Positions 16,024 to 25,520 of a stretch of DNA of 62,625 bases are shown here, piece by piece; the first letter of the stretch is position 1, and every line of letters begins with the position of its first letter. Source of the DNA: an uncultured Oscillospiraceae bacterium (GTDB lineage Bacteria > Bacillota > Clostridia > Oscillospirales > Acutalibacteraceae); the NCBI GenBank assembly GCA_900539845.1, contig UQDP01000014.1:1-62625 (forward strand), in the 5' to 3' direction. The notes under the pieces were generated by a model. The model had not been told where the DNA came from, searched no databases, and saw only the letters and a list, made by a program, of their open reading frames with translations. Made by a program: the position numbers and the translations under genes.

Positions 16024-19000
16024 TTATGAATAGTGAATTTTTACATTAGCCAAAATTTTATCTGTATCTCCGTAATCATTACATTTTTCTATTTCATCCC
16101 ACTGGGCTTTTGTTCCGGAATAATATATATCTGTCAATGATTTACAATTATTTAATGCATAAGCTCCTATTGTTTTTACACTTTTAGGTATAGATATACT
16201 TTTTAAACTTATACAGCCTTTGAATGCTTGCTCTCCAATAATAACTAAAGTCTTTGGTAAAACAATATTATTTAAACTTGTACAATTTGAAAAACATAAA
16301 AGTGATAATTCTACAACATTGTCGCCTAAAGTAATATCCGTTAAACTTGTACAATTTGAGAATGCCCATGCGCCAATCACTGTTACGCCATTACCAATTA
16401 CAACTTTTTTAAGATTGGTACAGTCTGAAAAAGCATACAATTCAATAGAATTGATATTTTCAGGTATTTCAACTGATTCCAAACTACTATTTCCACTGAA
16501 AGCAGAAAACGGCAATGACTTTAGTCCTTTGCCTATAGACAAGGTTCTCAAACTACTACACCCTGAAAAAGCACTTCCGCCTAAAGAAGTAACGCTATTG
16601 GGAATATTGACATTCTTCAAGCTTTTACAATTTTTAAATGCTTCCTCTCCGATTTCCACTAAATTATCAAAGAACTCAATTTCTTTTAGATTTGGAACAT
16701 CATCAAACGCATGATTTCCTATTTTTATCAAGTTTAGTGGCAATTTGACTTCTTCAATGTTGCTATATCCTGCAAAAATCCAAGAATCAATTTCTGTTAT
16801 ATTATCGCTCATAACAATTTTAGTAATTGCGGAACTATACTGACTCCACCCAACATCATTCGAGGATAATTTTCCACCTCCAAAAATTGTAAGAGTACCA
16901 TTTGTATCGTCAAATGACCAAGTTATTTTCTGATTTTCAATAGAATTGTTGTCATTACTCAAATTGCCAGAATTAGCATTTGTAGTTTCGGATTGACTTG
17001 AACTTGTTGTTATATTTGTGGAAACATTTTCACCATTTACAGATTGATTATTTCCGCCTGAAGCATCAAAAATAAAATCAGTAGTTTCTAAGTTCAAAGA
17101 TGTCTGTAGTTCAACTTCACTATTTTCTCTATAAGTATTCAAGATCCGTACTTTGTAGTTGAATTCTGCTGAAGACGATTTTGTTTTTTTAACTGTAAAA
17201 TTATATATACCATTTTCGTCAACATCTATAATATACGGATCAGATGTTGTAAACTCGCCATCAACAATGATATTCGAATCCTGATCCGTTACCTTTAAAT
17301 AATAGTTTGAGAGAGAGTTGCCATTTATATCTATAACATTCACTTTTGCCCCATTTGTACTGCTTTCCGTTAGGCTTAAAAGCATATCCGAGTATATTCC
17401 AACGGACTCAAACGCTCTTCTCACGCATGCAACCTGTGCTTGTGTAAGTTCTCCCGAATTTTGCATAGTTTCAGCTGTAAGTATAACGGCGTTAGCACAT
17501 TGATTAAATGTTGCGTCAGACTGCATAATATATAAAGATCTGTACCAAAGGTGAGCAAGTTTATCAATGTCAATCTTAAATATATCAAGACCGGATTTAC
17601 CGCCGTTCCACATTAAATACGCTGCATGAGATATTACAGTTGAATATTCATATTCTGAATCAATCTTGCTGTTTTCAGTTATTTTTTCTTTATTTCCGGA
17701 ATCCTGAGGATCGGAGATATTACGATATAAAGAGGCTGCCGAGTTGTTCAGATACCAATTCGGAATATTTTCGTTTAAAACTTTCCCCTCAATTAATTCG
17801 CCGAAAACATCTGATATTCCCTCGCCGATTGCGCCCGTCTCTACGCTTTGTGAACTATTCAAATCAATTATACTGCCTGTAATGGCATGTGTATATTCAT
17901 GCCCAAGAATGTCCACTTGAGACGCGTCCATATTGCTTCCAACTAAAATAGCAGCCATTCTTTTATCATTTTTAACAATTCCCCCACCACTGGCATTGTT
18001 TCCGTTATCATATGAACAATTTATTGCAGCATGAACACTATCAAAACCTTTATCACCAAGTGCATTGTAATATTCATTAAACTTGATCATATTATCGAGT
18101 AGTATTATTGCTTGTTCATCAAATTTATTTGTGTCTGCTGAAATCGTGCTTATACCGTACTCGGTAAAATCCTCTTTGATTTCTCCGTTCTTGGCTCTCG
18201 TGTTAATATTTGCAACATCAAAAATACTTATATTATATTCTTCGTTATATAAAAGATAACGCCCGTCATCATTTTTCCAACCCATAGTTGCTATACCGCT
18301 ATCTGATGAATAAACTTTCTTAGATACAGACATTGTCAATTCGCGAACGCATAAGATTTCTGCGTTTTGCAGATCAACAATCATTTCATAAACCACATCA
18401 TCATATAAAATCTCAAGACGGTAAGCCAAAACAGGCTCGCTATCATCACCAAAGGAATAGATTACAATGTTTTGATTATCTATTTCTGAAATTTTTATAT
18501 CATTTGTTTCAAAATAATGATGAACAGATTGTTGAATTTGCTGCGCGGTAACATTTACTTCTGTATTTACCGTATCATTTATCTGAATATAATTCGAAGT
18601 CAGCAAAGAAGCCTGTCTATCAGCACCTGAAACCACAACAATGTTTCTGCCACAGACTGGGATATCCTTGTAATACTGCTGAAACCTGTAATATGTATAA
18701 TCCGTTACCGCATCCACGCTGCTTGGCTTCAATTCCTCTTGTGCATTTTCTATGCCGATCATATCCTGAACGCTTGTGATCGCTTCAAGAGCGCTGCTGC
18801 TGTCAGTTATCTCAATATCAGAAAAGCCGCCGTCTAAATACACATAATTTTCATCTGATTCGCTTAACTGCGGGCTGTTATGTTTTTTCCACACAACTGT
18901 TCCTATTGTTGCGCATATTACTAATGCAATACAGCAAACACAGGCTATCATCGCTTTTAATTTATTAGATTTGGCGTTTTCGTTTTTTTTACTATTTTTT

Positions 19001-19086
19001 GAATAATCAGTTGATATCTGCGCTCCGCATCTGGGGCAGTATTTCTGGGTTTCATTAATTTCCGTTCCGCAGTTTTTACAAATCAT
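16024..19086 (-). CDS. zinc ribbon, membrane helix, M4 metallopeptidase and BspA-type leucine-rich repeats
   Basis: A 1020-residue protein. Zinc ribbon MICKNCGTEI ... YCPRCGAQI (1-25); membrane helix about 45-65; FTP/propeptide-like region (about 90-240); thermolysin-family domain with the zinc motif HEYTHAITG (near 398) and the third ligand in GEGISDVFG. A Ser/Asn-rich linker leads to BspA-like LRR_5 repeats (about 740-1000), as in EIGEEAFKNCKSLKNV. With no signal peptide, the ribbon is cytoplasmic and protease plus repeats are outside. Likely an extracellular protease bound to the cell surface. AGGAAC precedes the ATG. Confidence 0.88.
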   Translation of the reverse strand: MICKNCGTEINETQKYCPRCGAQISTDYSKNSKKNENAKSNKLKAMIACVCCIALVICATIGTVVWKKHNSPQLSESDENYVYLDGGFSDIEITDSSSALEAITSVQDMIGIENAQEELKPSSVDAVTDYTYYRFQQYYKDIPVCGRNIVVVSGADRQASLLTSNYIQINDTVNTEVNVTAQQIQQSVHHYFETNDIKISEIDNQNIVIYSFGDDSEPVLAYRLEILYDDVVYEMIVDLQNAEILCVRELTMSVSKKVYSSDSGIATMGWKNDDGRYLLYNEEYNISIFDVANINTRAKNGEIKEDFTEYGISTISADTNKFDEQAIILLDNMIKFNEYYNALGDKGFDSVHAAINCSYDNGNNASGGGIVKNDKRMAAILVGSNMDASQVDILGHEYTHAITGSIIDLNSSQSVETGAIGEGISDVFGELIEGKVLNENIPNWYLNNSAASLYRNISDPQDSGNKEKITENSKIDSEYEYSTVISHAAYLMWNGGKSGLDIFKIDIDKLAHLWYRSLYIMQSDATFNQCANAVILTAETMQNSGELTQAQVACVRRAFESVGIYSDMLLSLTESSTNGAKVNVIDINGNSLSNYYLKVTDQDSNIIVDGEFTTSDPYIIDVDENGIYNFTVKKTKSSSAEFNYKVRILNTYRENSEVELQTSLNLETTDFIFDASGGNNQSVNGENVSTNITTSSSQSETTNANSGNLSNDNNSIENQKITWSFDDTNGTLTIFGGGKLSSNDVGWSQYSSAITKIVMSDNITEIDSWIFAGYSNIEEVKLPLNLIKIGNHAFDDVPNLKEIEFFDNLVEIGEEAFKNCKSLKNVNIPNSVTSLGGSAFSGCSSLRTLSIGKGLKSLPFSAFSGNSSLESVEIPENINSIELYAFSDCTNLKKVVIGNGVTVIGAWAFSNCTSLTDITLGDNVVELSLLCFSNCTSLNNIVLPKTLVIIGEQAFKGCISLKSISIPKSVKTIGAYALNNCKSLTDIYYSGTKAQWDEIEKCNDYGDTDKILANVKIHYS

Positions 19087-19155
19087 GAAGTTCCTTTCTG
19101 CAATTATCCAATAAGCATCAAAATCATTGAATTAAATTAAATATTAAAAAATATG

Positions 19156-20154
19156 TTATTGATAAACAGTTTCTGTTTTTGACGCAAGAATGCCATCATG
19201 ATAGTTTTCGATTTTGATACATCTGTCTGACGAACCTTCATAATAATAGTAGGTTTCATAGTTGCCATCATATTGCTTATAAACATTTCTTTCAACTTCG
19301 TCTACTGTTACATTGTAAATATCCCGAATATCGCCATCACTATCATATTCCGTTACTTGCCCGGAAAACATGTCACCCCTTAGGATCTGACCTTCTTTTT
19401 TATATTCTAAATTGCCGTCAAAATAGTAGCACTCTGTATATTCACCGTCTTTACCGTATTCGTAGGTAAAGTATTCTATCTTTTCACCGTCTTCTTTAAA
19501 ACCGCGTTCCGTTACGCAGCCCTCTTCGTCATAAAAAGTATATTCTTCAAAGCTATATCCAAATTCGTCGTCATGAATGATTGTTACAGATAAAAGATTG
19601 TTTTTTCCGTCATAAACAAACTGAATATCACTTTGCTTTTCTCCGGATTGATCGTAAGATACGCCGGAGCCAAAATACATATCCTCTCCTTCTGTATAGC
19701 TTATCAACGCCTCCTCCCGATCGGCATGTGACCCTGATTCCGAATTTAAAAAGGAGAAAGATTCTTCCGTATATTTACAAATACGCCCGTTTTCATATTC
19801 GCAATAATAATTGTATGTTGAGGATGTAGCGCCGTACGAATCGTAGTACACCACGCTGCTCTGCACAAGCTGTTTATCACTGCCCGCCACACGCACGGCA
19901 ACAATTCCGATCACAGTTACAACCGCAATCAACAAAACTGTCCCAACAATACCAATGATGCTTTTCCCAGACAGACGGTTGGCCGCTTTTACCATACCGC
20001 TCTGCGACACTGCCTGTTGCTCGGTTGGGCATTGGTGCATGTTCGCATTTATAGCAGTACTTTTTTGGACTGGCGGTTCACTTACCAGGCTCCCGCATTT
20101 CGTGCAAAATTGGGTGTTATCTTTAATTTCCGTTCCGCATTTTTTACAATACAA
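19156..20154 (-). CDS. zinc-ribbon membrane protein with MORN-like repeats
   Basis: A 332-residue protein: zinc ribbon (MYCKKCGTEI ... FCTKCGSLV), Gln/Ser linker, membrane helix (about 65-88), then an extracellular region of short repeated strands around Y-x-x-DG-N/K motifs (FVYDGKNNLLSVT, YEYGKDGEYTE, YYFDGNLEY) resembling YD/MORN-type repeats. The start is TTG where the paralogues have ATG; GGGGAG lies 11 bases before it. Function unknown; probably a surface-exposed binding or sensor domain. Confidence 0.7.
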   Translation of the reverse strand: MYCKKCGTEIKDNTQFCTKCGSLVSEPPVQKSTAINANMHQCPTEQQAVSQSGMVKAANRLSGKSIIGIVGTVLLIAVVTVIGIVAVRVAGSDKQLVQSSVVYYDSYGATSSTYNYYCEYENGRICKYTEESFSFLNSESGSHADREEALISYTEGEDMYFGSGVSYDQSGEKQSDIQFVYDGKNNLLSVTIIHDDEFGYSFEEYTFYDEEGCVTERGFKEDGEKIEYFTYEYGKDGEYTECYYFDGNLEYKKEGQILRGDMFSGQVTEYDSDGDIRDIYNVTVDEVERNVYKQYDGNYETYYYYEGSSDRCIKIENYHDGILASKTETVYQ

Positions 20155-20216
20155 TATAAATTCATCTCCCCATGATTACTAATCCTGTTTAAAATCGACT
20201 CATAAAGCCAATGCAT

Positions 20217-20807
20217 TTACCAACGATCTTCACCTTCAACGGGATACATCGGTCCAAAGCGATTTACAGGCTGTTCGGTAGTGATTTCCGAAATATCGAT
20301 TTTGTTATAATATATTGGCATGTCGCTAACATATTTCAGCATCAACTCGTCACTTTTGATCTCAAAACTGTATGTATAACTAAAAAGCCAGTCATCACAA
20401 TCCAGTGTAATCGTATCACCGTTAATCATGTAATAAAACACACTGTCCATATCTCCGTCTAAATATCCTGTTCCATCACTATTAAAAGTTAAATATTCGT
20501 TTTCCGGATAATTATCGAAATCTGCGGTTTCACTGCTTGCAGCACTAATTTGCCACGAGCCTAAGATTTTATGCTCAGGCTTTCCGTTAGAAACTGTAAG
20601 TGAAATAACAGAAACGAGTATTAAAAATACAGCAATACCCATACAGATCGGCAACGCCATGCTTTTGGATTTTGCAGTGTAACTCAAAGTATTTTCAAAT
20701 TCAGAAGCATTGCTGCTTTTGGATAATGCAGAATCGCATTTCGCACCGCATTTCGGACAAAATTTTTGATTTTCGTTTATCTCATTTCCGCAATTTTTGC
20801 AATACAT
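20217..20807 (-). CDS. zinc-ribbon membrane protein with lipocalin-like domain
   Basis: 196 residues from ATG 20807, because AAGGTGGAG stands correctly before it. The zinc ribbon (MYCKNCGNEI ... FCPKCGAKC) and a membrane helix (about 50-70) precede an extracellular beta domain starting ILGSWQISAA and continuing EYLTFNSDGTGYLDG, the pattern of small lipocalin-like or DUF5640 domains. It fits between its neighbours with only short gaps. Ligand unknown. Confidence 0.7.
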   Translation of the reverse strand: MYCKNCGNEINENQKFCPKCGAKCDSALSKSSNASEFENTLSYTAKSKSMALPICMGIAVFLILVSVISLTVSNGKPEHKILGSWQISAASSETADFDNYPENEYLTFNSDGTGYLDGDMDSVFYYMINGDTITLDCDDWLFSYTYSFEIKSDELMLKYVSDMPIYYNKIDISEITTEQPVNRFGPMYPVEGEDRW

Positions 20808-20820
20808 AAAAAACTCCACC

Positions 20821-21771
20821 TTATCTATTTTGATTTAATAAATCTGAATAAGCAATATGTCCTTGACAGCCATTAATATCTACTGAAAACTGACCTATTG
20901 GTATTATATCATTATAACTCGTTATATTATCAATATCATCTGTACCTGTTAAAAAGCCCTTAATACCAAGTGATGCAAATAATGTTCTTAAATTTGAAAA
21001 TTGTGTTAAGGCAAAAGCAGAATCAGTATCTTCGACTGACAAAAACATTTCATCATTATAATGGTCATAGCATTCAATATTCCCGTTAGCATAACTAATA
21101 TAAGAATAATTTGCGATTGTATTATGGTTTTGGCTAATTACCCCCGCAGCATAATATTGAGATGATTCCAAAGGAGCGTCTTTCTCAACTAATACATAAG
21201 TAGATTGATTACTCTTATATAAATAATATTGACCTTCAAATAATGATGAAACATAAAAATTTGCATCTGAAAAATTGTAGGTTTCAGTTATATACTCATC
21301 ATTGATTATATTGGTTATTTGCAGACTGGGATATATTTGATTATCCGTCTGCTTCTTTACAACTGATACCTGCAATAATTCCTCCTCACCATCTTCATCA
21401 ATATCGTATTCTTGACTGGAAATTATCTTTGGCGTATCCAAGTCACATGAAAAATCGTATCTTTCATTTTTGCCATCTATATAATATGTAATATTTTGAG
21501 CACTTTCATCAACTTGGTGCTTATTTAAATAATCATTCCAAACACTGGTGTTTTCATTGCTTGAAATTATAAGAGTCAATATTACAGCAAAAATTACAAG
21601 AAAAACAGATATAGATAAAAATAATCCTGTTTTCTTATTTTTAATTACAACTTTTTGATTTGAATCATACTGAGCGACTTCGTTACAAATAGGAATATCT
21701 GTTTTGCTGCCGCACTTGGGACAATAATTCAAATTGCCTTGTATTTCAGTTCCGCAATTTTTGCAATACAT
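20821..21771 (-). CDS. zinc-ribbon membrane protein with acidic repeat region
   Basis: A 316-residue protein: zinc ribbon (MYCKNCGTEI ... YCPKCGSKT), membrane helix (about 50-70), then an extracellular domain with an EF-hand/VCBS-like loop (QEYDIDEDGEEELLQVSV), similar in kind to the calcium-loop motif of the S8 protein in the same array. AGAGGAG precedes the ATG. No enzyme motif is seen. Probably a Ca-binding surface domain, by inference. Confidence 0.7.
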   Translation of the reverse strand: MYCKNCGTEIQGNLNYCPKCGSKTDIPICNEVAQYDSNQKVVIKNKKTGLFLSISVFLVIFAVILTLIISSNENTSVWNDYLNKHQVDESAQNITYYIDGKNERYDFSCDLDTPKIISSQEYDIDEDGEEELLQVSVVKKQTDNQIYPSLQITNIINDEYITETYNFSDANFYVSSLFEGQYYLYKSNQSTYVLVEKDAPLESSQYYAAGVISQNHNTIANYSYISYANGNIECYDHYNDEMFLSVEDTDSAFALTQFSNLRTLFASLGIKGFLTGTDDIDNITSYNDIIPIGQFSVDINGCQGHIAYSDLLNQNR

Positions 21772-21814
21772 GAATAAATTCTCCTCTGAAATTCCTTTTA
21801 AACACCGTTACTGT

Positions 21815-22312
21815 TTATTTCAAAAACGACAAATTACGAATAATAGCCGGCTCTTTTGCCTGACCGTTGCATACTTGAACAAAACAAATAATTTTAATTA
21901 CTGCAAGCGCTACTGTCATTACCAAATAAGCAACAGGAACAATAACGGTCCAACATAAAAGCACAGTGCAAATTGTCATAAGAATAGAAACAACAAAAAA
22001 TTTCATAACCTGTTTCAAATGAAATGACACATAAGCTGACTGAGGGGCAGCCAACAGTGCGATAAACACGCCCATTATGCCCATGAGATAAAGCGCCATG
22101 GCCATCACTTTATTTTCAGAAATATCTTTTTTGCTGAACTCAAAAGTATGGTCATATGGATCTAAAGAAGTACCCAATGAATATGACATATTTTGTTCTT
22201 GATTATCTGCATTCGTATATTCCGTATTTTCATATGTAATCGGTTCACCACAGTTTGGACAGAATTTATCATTGTTTTTAATTTCCTGATTACATTTCGG
22301 ACAGTTTTTCAT
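21815..22312 (-). CDS. zinc ribbon plus multi-helix membrane domain (DUF4870-like)
   Basis: A 165-residue protein. Zinc ribbon (MKNCPKCNQEI ... FCPNCGEPI), a polar linker, then three membrane segments from about residue 75 (ALYLMGIMGVFIALLA; FFVVSILMTICTVLLC; VAYLVMTVALAVIKII), with the spacing seen in small DUF4870-type membrane proteins (AYVSFHLKQ at the first loop). Unlike its neighbours it has no large outside domain and may be an integral partner for them. AAAGGAG precedes the ATG. Confidence 0.7.
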   Translation of the reverse strand: MKNCPKCNQEIKNNDKFCPNCGEPITYENTEYTNADNQEQNMSYSLGTSLDPYDHTFEFSKKDISENKVMAMALYLMGIMGVFIALLAAPQSAYVSFHLKQVMKFFVVSILMTICTVLLCWTVIVPVAYLVMTVALAVIKIICFVQVCNGQAKEPAIIRNLSFLK

Positions 22313-22412
22313 AAATGAACTCCTTTAACCTTTAAATCAAAATATTATTAAATTGATTCGCTTCTAATTTTTAGAAAAATCAAATATGCCCTATTGGGGC
22401 TTATATTCTTCT

Positions 22413-22907
22413 TTATTTATCTGTTATTTTTGCACCGAACGGCATTAACATTAATTTAGCAAATTTAAAATACTGCAATCCAAACGGAATTCCTACTATT
22501 GTGATACACAATGCAAGACCTGTAACAGCATATGCAATTGCTGACCACAAACCTGTAAGAATAAGCCAAATTATGTTTACAATCACTTTAGCTGTATTGC
22601 CACCGTAAACAATATCCTTGCCAAAAGGCGCAAGCGTAAGCTTTGCAAACTTAAAACACTGTTTTCCTATGGGTATCCCGATAATTGTTATACACCAAAG
22701 CGCGCCGATCAATAACCATCCGAGCGCATTGATCAACCCACCCAGAATGGCCCAAATAACATTCATAAAAACATTAATCGGCTTATTCTTTTTCATTTCC
22801 TGAATTGGCTCATTTACATCTGTCACTGTAACATTGATCTGTTTACCGCATTTAGGACAAAACTTTAAATTGTTTTCAATTTCAGCTCCGCAATTTTTAC
22901 AATACAT
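22413..22907 (-). CDS. zinc ribbon plus YccF-type membrane domain
   Basis: A 164-residue protein: zinc ribbon (MYCKNCGAEI ... FCPKCGKQI), then two tandem YccF/DUF307 repeats, each ending in a conserved CITIxGIPxGxQxFKFAKL block (about 70-110 and 125-160), with four membrane helices. YccF proteins are widespread inner-membrane proteins of unknown function. Co-orientation with the other zinc-ribbon genes and a strong AAAAAGGAG support it as part of one operon. Confidence 0.82.
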   Translation of the reverse strand: MYCKNCGAEIENNLKFCPKCGKQINVTVTDVNEPIQEMKKNKPINVFMNVIWAILGGLINALGWLLIGALWCITIIGIPIGKQCFKFAKLTLAPFGKDIVYGGNTAKVIVNIIWLILTGLWSAIAYAVTGLALCITIVGIPFGLQYFKFAKLMLMPFGAKITDK

Positions 22908-22929
22908 AATTTATTCTCCTTTTTTCAAA

Positions 22930-23161
22930 TTAAATTTCCTTAGTTTTACCAGTTTTGGTATTGAAATATTTAAAACTTATTTTATGACTTGCTGTTTCTT
23001 CGTCATAATAATCTTCGAATCCCACAAATTCTTCAACATTTTGAGAAATGAGTTGAAATTCACGGTGAGGAAATATGGGCATCCGTAATGAACTTTTCTC
23101 CACATTTAGGACAAAACTTTTGATTATCTTTTGTTTCGCTTTTGCATTTTGGGCAATCCAT
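22930..23161 (-). pseudogene. frameshifted small zinc-ribbon protein
   Basis: From ATG 23161 (GGAGAAG upstream) the frame encodes a complete zinc ribbon (MDCPKCKSET ... FCPKCGEKF) and stops at 23060 after 33 residues. The other frame then continues with FPHREFQLISQNVEEF to 22930, ending KTGKTKEI. One indel near 23065-23085 would join them into about 76 residues. An open frame starting at 23184 exists only by reading the ribbon out of frame. Either a broken gene or a working 33-residue ribbon. Confidence 0.6.
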
Positions 23162-23180
23162 AGAACTTCTCCAACAAAAA

Positions 23181-24284
23181 TCATTCATTATGCAAGCAAT
23201 ATGCCAGCATATCTACATAATATGTATTTTGAAATGTTGTCGCGTTATTTCCTATGTTAGACATATCTGCTATTTCTTCCAAATCATATGTCACATACGA
23301 TGTATAAGAAGCATCCGGATTCGTTAAATAAAGTTCATCATCCATTTCAAACTCTTTTAAATCCTCATCAATCTGTGCTTGCTCAGATTCTATTTCTGCA
23401 TTGCAAGACGAAATAAAATCGACCGTTGAATTGTAAAAATACAAAAGTTCATTTGGACAATTGTCGTCACTTAATCCGGTAAATTTATTTTCTGAATTAC
23501 TGAAATCGCTGATGTCCGCATATAGCCAATTATTTAATAAATCTACACTTGCCTTCGAAACATCAACATTGTACTGCATATTTGTTAATGTAAATGTGTC
23601 ATCACGATTTCTTGAGGGTCTGTTTAAAAACACGTTTTGAGACTGATAGTATAAATTATAAAGTGTATCTTCAAAATTCTCATCAGAATAGCAAACCAAA
23701 TCTATTTGCTCACAGAAATTGTTATAATAATCAAATTGCGTTCTTAACTGCTCGGGCATCAAATAAAGATTTTGATTTTGATTAAACTCATATACTGCCG
23801 TTTTAAATTGATTGGCTGCCTCAACAACATAATCATAATTGTCATTAACCAACACATTTGAAATTGCATCCGTATCATATGTATCCATGAAGTTATCGCG
23901 CGCCTGCAAAACCTTGATATAATTTCGTATCAGTTCTGCCTGCGGATCATATACTTTGGACAATTTATTTACGGCTTCATTATATTCTGCATTGTATACT
24001 AATTTCGCAGCTTTGCTAAGCTTATATGAATCAGAATTGAAATGCACGGCAATGCCAATTATAAAAATTCCAATAATTATAGCAACGCATATAAAAGCAA
24101 TCTTTTTTGTGTTTCTATATTTAAATGGCGGAATCGGCTTATTATTTGAAATGGATCCTGATTCCGTAATCGAATTAGCATTCGGGGCGGGCAAATCTTC
24201 CTTCAGAAAATTTTTTGACCAACCGCATTTTGAGCATACATTTTCGTCTTCATTTAATCTGGTTCCACATTTTGGGCAAAACAT
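23181..24284 (-). CDS. zinc-ribbon membrane protein, helical extracellular domain
   Basis: 367 residues from ATG 24284 (GGAGGAAT seven bases upstream); an ATG five codons earlier would overlap that site. Zinc ribbon (MFCPKCGTRL ... VCSKCGWSK), polar linker, membrane helix (about 63-85), then a mostly helical extracellular part with Asn/Asp/Tyr-rich repeats (DNFMDTYDTDA, NQNQNLYLMPEQL). The architecture recalls TcaA/YvbJ-type zinc-ribbon membrane proteins but no specific family match is evident. Confidence 0.7.
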   Translation of the reverse strand: MFCPKCGTRLNEDENVCSKCGWSKNFLKEDLPAPNANSITESGSISNNKPIPPFKYRNTKKIAFICVAIIIGIFIIGIAVHFNSDSYKLSKAAKLVYNAEYNEAVNKLSKVYDPQAELIRNYIKVLQARDNFMDTYDTDAISNVLVNDNYDYVVEAANQFKTAVYEFNQNQNLYLMPEQLRTQFDYYNNFCEQIDLVCYSDENFEDTLYNLYYQSQNVFLNRPSRNRDDTFTLTNMQYNVDVSKASVDLLNNWLYADISDFSNSENKFTGLSDDNCPNELLYFYNSTVDFISSCNAEIESEQAQIDEDLKEFEMDDELYLTNPDASYTSYVTYDLEEIADMSNIGNNATTFQNTYYVDMLAYCLHNE

Positions 24285-24371
24285 TTTATTCCTCCACATT
24301 ACACCGTTGACTTTTCTAAGAAATTATTTAAATCGTTATTTCAAGTTCGTTGCTGTAGTTTATCATTACGC

Positions 24372-25247
24372 TTATTCAGCGTCAAATTTATGGCCGCATT
24401 CGGTGCAAAACAGATTCTCCATTTCCATAATTGCACCGCACTTGGCACATTTTTTCATTTGCTTTTCAGCGGGGGAGTTATTATCTTCTACCTCCTTTGT
24501 TACATGATCCGGGTCTGATTGAGAATCATGGTGATCTTTTTTTGATGCATCACCATCAGAAGAAATATTTTCATCATGTGATACACTGTCTGTTTCCCCG
24601 CCATTTTCGGCAACCTCAGATATAAGCTCGCCGCAGCTAAGACATCTCTTTATGGTTCGGCTTTGAATATTTCCGCAATTTTGACATTTCCATTCATGAT
24701 CATCCGGATCCCTTTGCCGTATTGTCTCTTTAAGAATTTCTATTGAATGATCGCTGTTGTCATAACCGGGGTTTTTCGTCGTGTTTTTATCCGACTCAGT
24801 GGCATCAACTTTTGCACCGCAGTTTGTACAAAACAGTGCATCGTTCTCAAGCGGTGCACCGCATACTGAGCATTTGGGTCTTTCTGTTTTAACAATCTTG
24901 TTTCCGCAATGTGAGCAAAACTGAGAACCGGCAACAATATCTCCGTTGCAATATGGGCATTTTTCCACCCCTTTAAGCGCTTTTATCTGCTCATTGTATA
25001 CACCGATAGCGGCAATCGTTTCATGTATTTTTTTAAACAGCTCCAGCTGATCCGGGACAGAAATTTCATCAACATTTGCAGAATCATAATATTTCTTTCC
25101 CAGATCCATATAATATTGATTTAATACTTTTTGCTGTTCTGAAATCATGGAATTGATTTTCACAATATCCGTTACATCTTTTGTCTTAGCGTAGGCATCA
25201 GTACCAACCTGAACAATTTTTCTTCCTATTTCATCAAAAAAAGCCAT
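24372..25247 (-). CDS. cytoplasmic multi-zinc-ribbon protein, first gene of the array
   Basis: 291 residues from ATG 25247 (AGGAGGGT just upstream). The N-terminal helical region (MAFFDEIGRKIVQVGTDAYA, to about 90) resembles zinc-ribbon accessory proteins with a coiled N-terminus. Four zinc ribbons follow: CPYCNGDI/CSHCGNK, CSVCGAPL/CTNCGAK, CQNCGN/CLSCGEL, and the C-terminal CAKCGAI/CTECGHK. There is no membrane helix, unlike the rest. It may be a cytoplasmic hub for the ribbons of the membrane proteins. Its promoter region carries the 76-bp shared element. Confidence 0.75.
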   Translation of the reverse strand: MAFFDEIGRKIVQVGTDAYAKTKDVTDIVKINSMISEQQKVLNQYYMDLGKKYYDSANVDEISVPDQLELFKKIHETIAAIGVYNEQIKALKGVEKCPYCNGDIVAGSQFCSHCGNKIVKTERPKCSVCGAPLENDALFCTNCGAKVDATESDKNTTKNPGYDNSDHSIEILKETIRQRDPDDHEWKCQNCGNIQSRTIKRCLSCGELISEVAENGGETDSVSHDENISSDGDASKKDHHDSQSDPDHVTKEVEDNNSPAEKQMKKCAKCGAIMEMENLFCTECGHKFDAE

Positions 25248-25299
25248 TTTTACCCTCCTGCGAACAAAATTACAAAAGTCGCCTATTATTAATAACAAT

Positions 25300-25375
25300 A
25301 AAATTATTTCATAATTTGTTCACACTTACAAGATGTGACTTGGATTGCTAAAATAATTTTTCATCAGGTAACATC
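25300..25375 (-). promoter_or_regulatory. shared upstream element, copy A (zinc-ribbon array)
   Basis: About 76 bases upstream of the first array gene are nearly identical to 29492-29567, upstream of the lectin/BspA gene, with both copies facing the leftward gene the same way. The most constant part contains TTACAAGATGTGACTTGG and TTTTTCATCAGGTAACAT. Weaker similarity continues to about 25405. It lies just upstream of an AT-rich promoter region, so it is probably an activator or operator site. Confidence 0.7.
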
Positions 25376-25475
25376 TTACAAAAAGCATTAATTTTATACA
25401 TGTAAATACGAAATCAAATCGTTCATTGTATTTATCGTTCCAAAAGAGTAGGTATAAGCCAACAAAATTAAAAGA

Positions 25476-25515
25476 AAAACATCCGAGGTACCTTTCGGTA
25501 AACCTCGGATGTTTT
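25476..25515. terminator. strong bidirectional terminator after the small peptide gene
   Basis: AAAACATCCGAGGT (25476-25489) and ACCTCGGATGTTTT (25502-25515) form a perfect 14-bp stem. It lies five bases past the stop of the 39-residue peptide gene and separates that unit from the zinc-ribbon array. Confidence 0.88.
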
Positions 25516-25520
25516 AGTTA

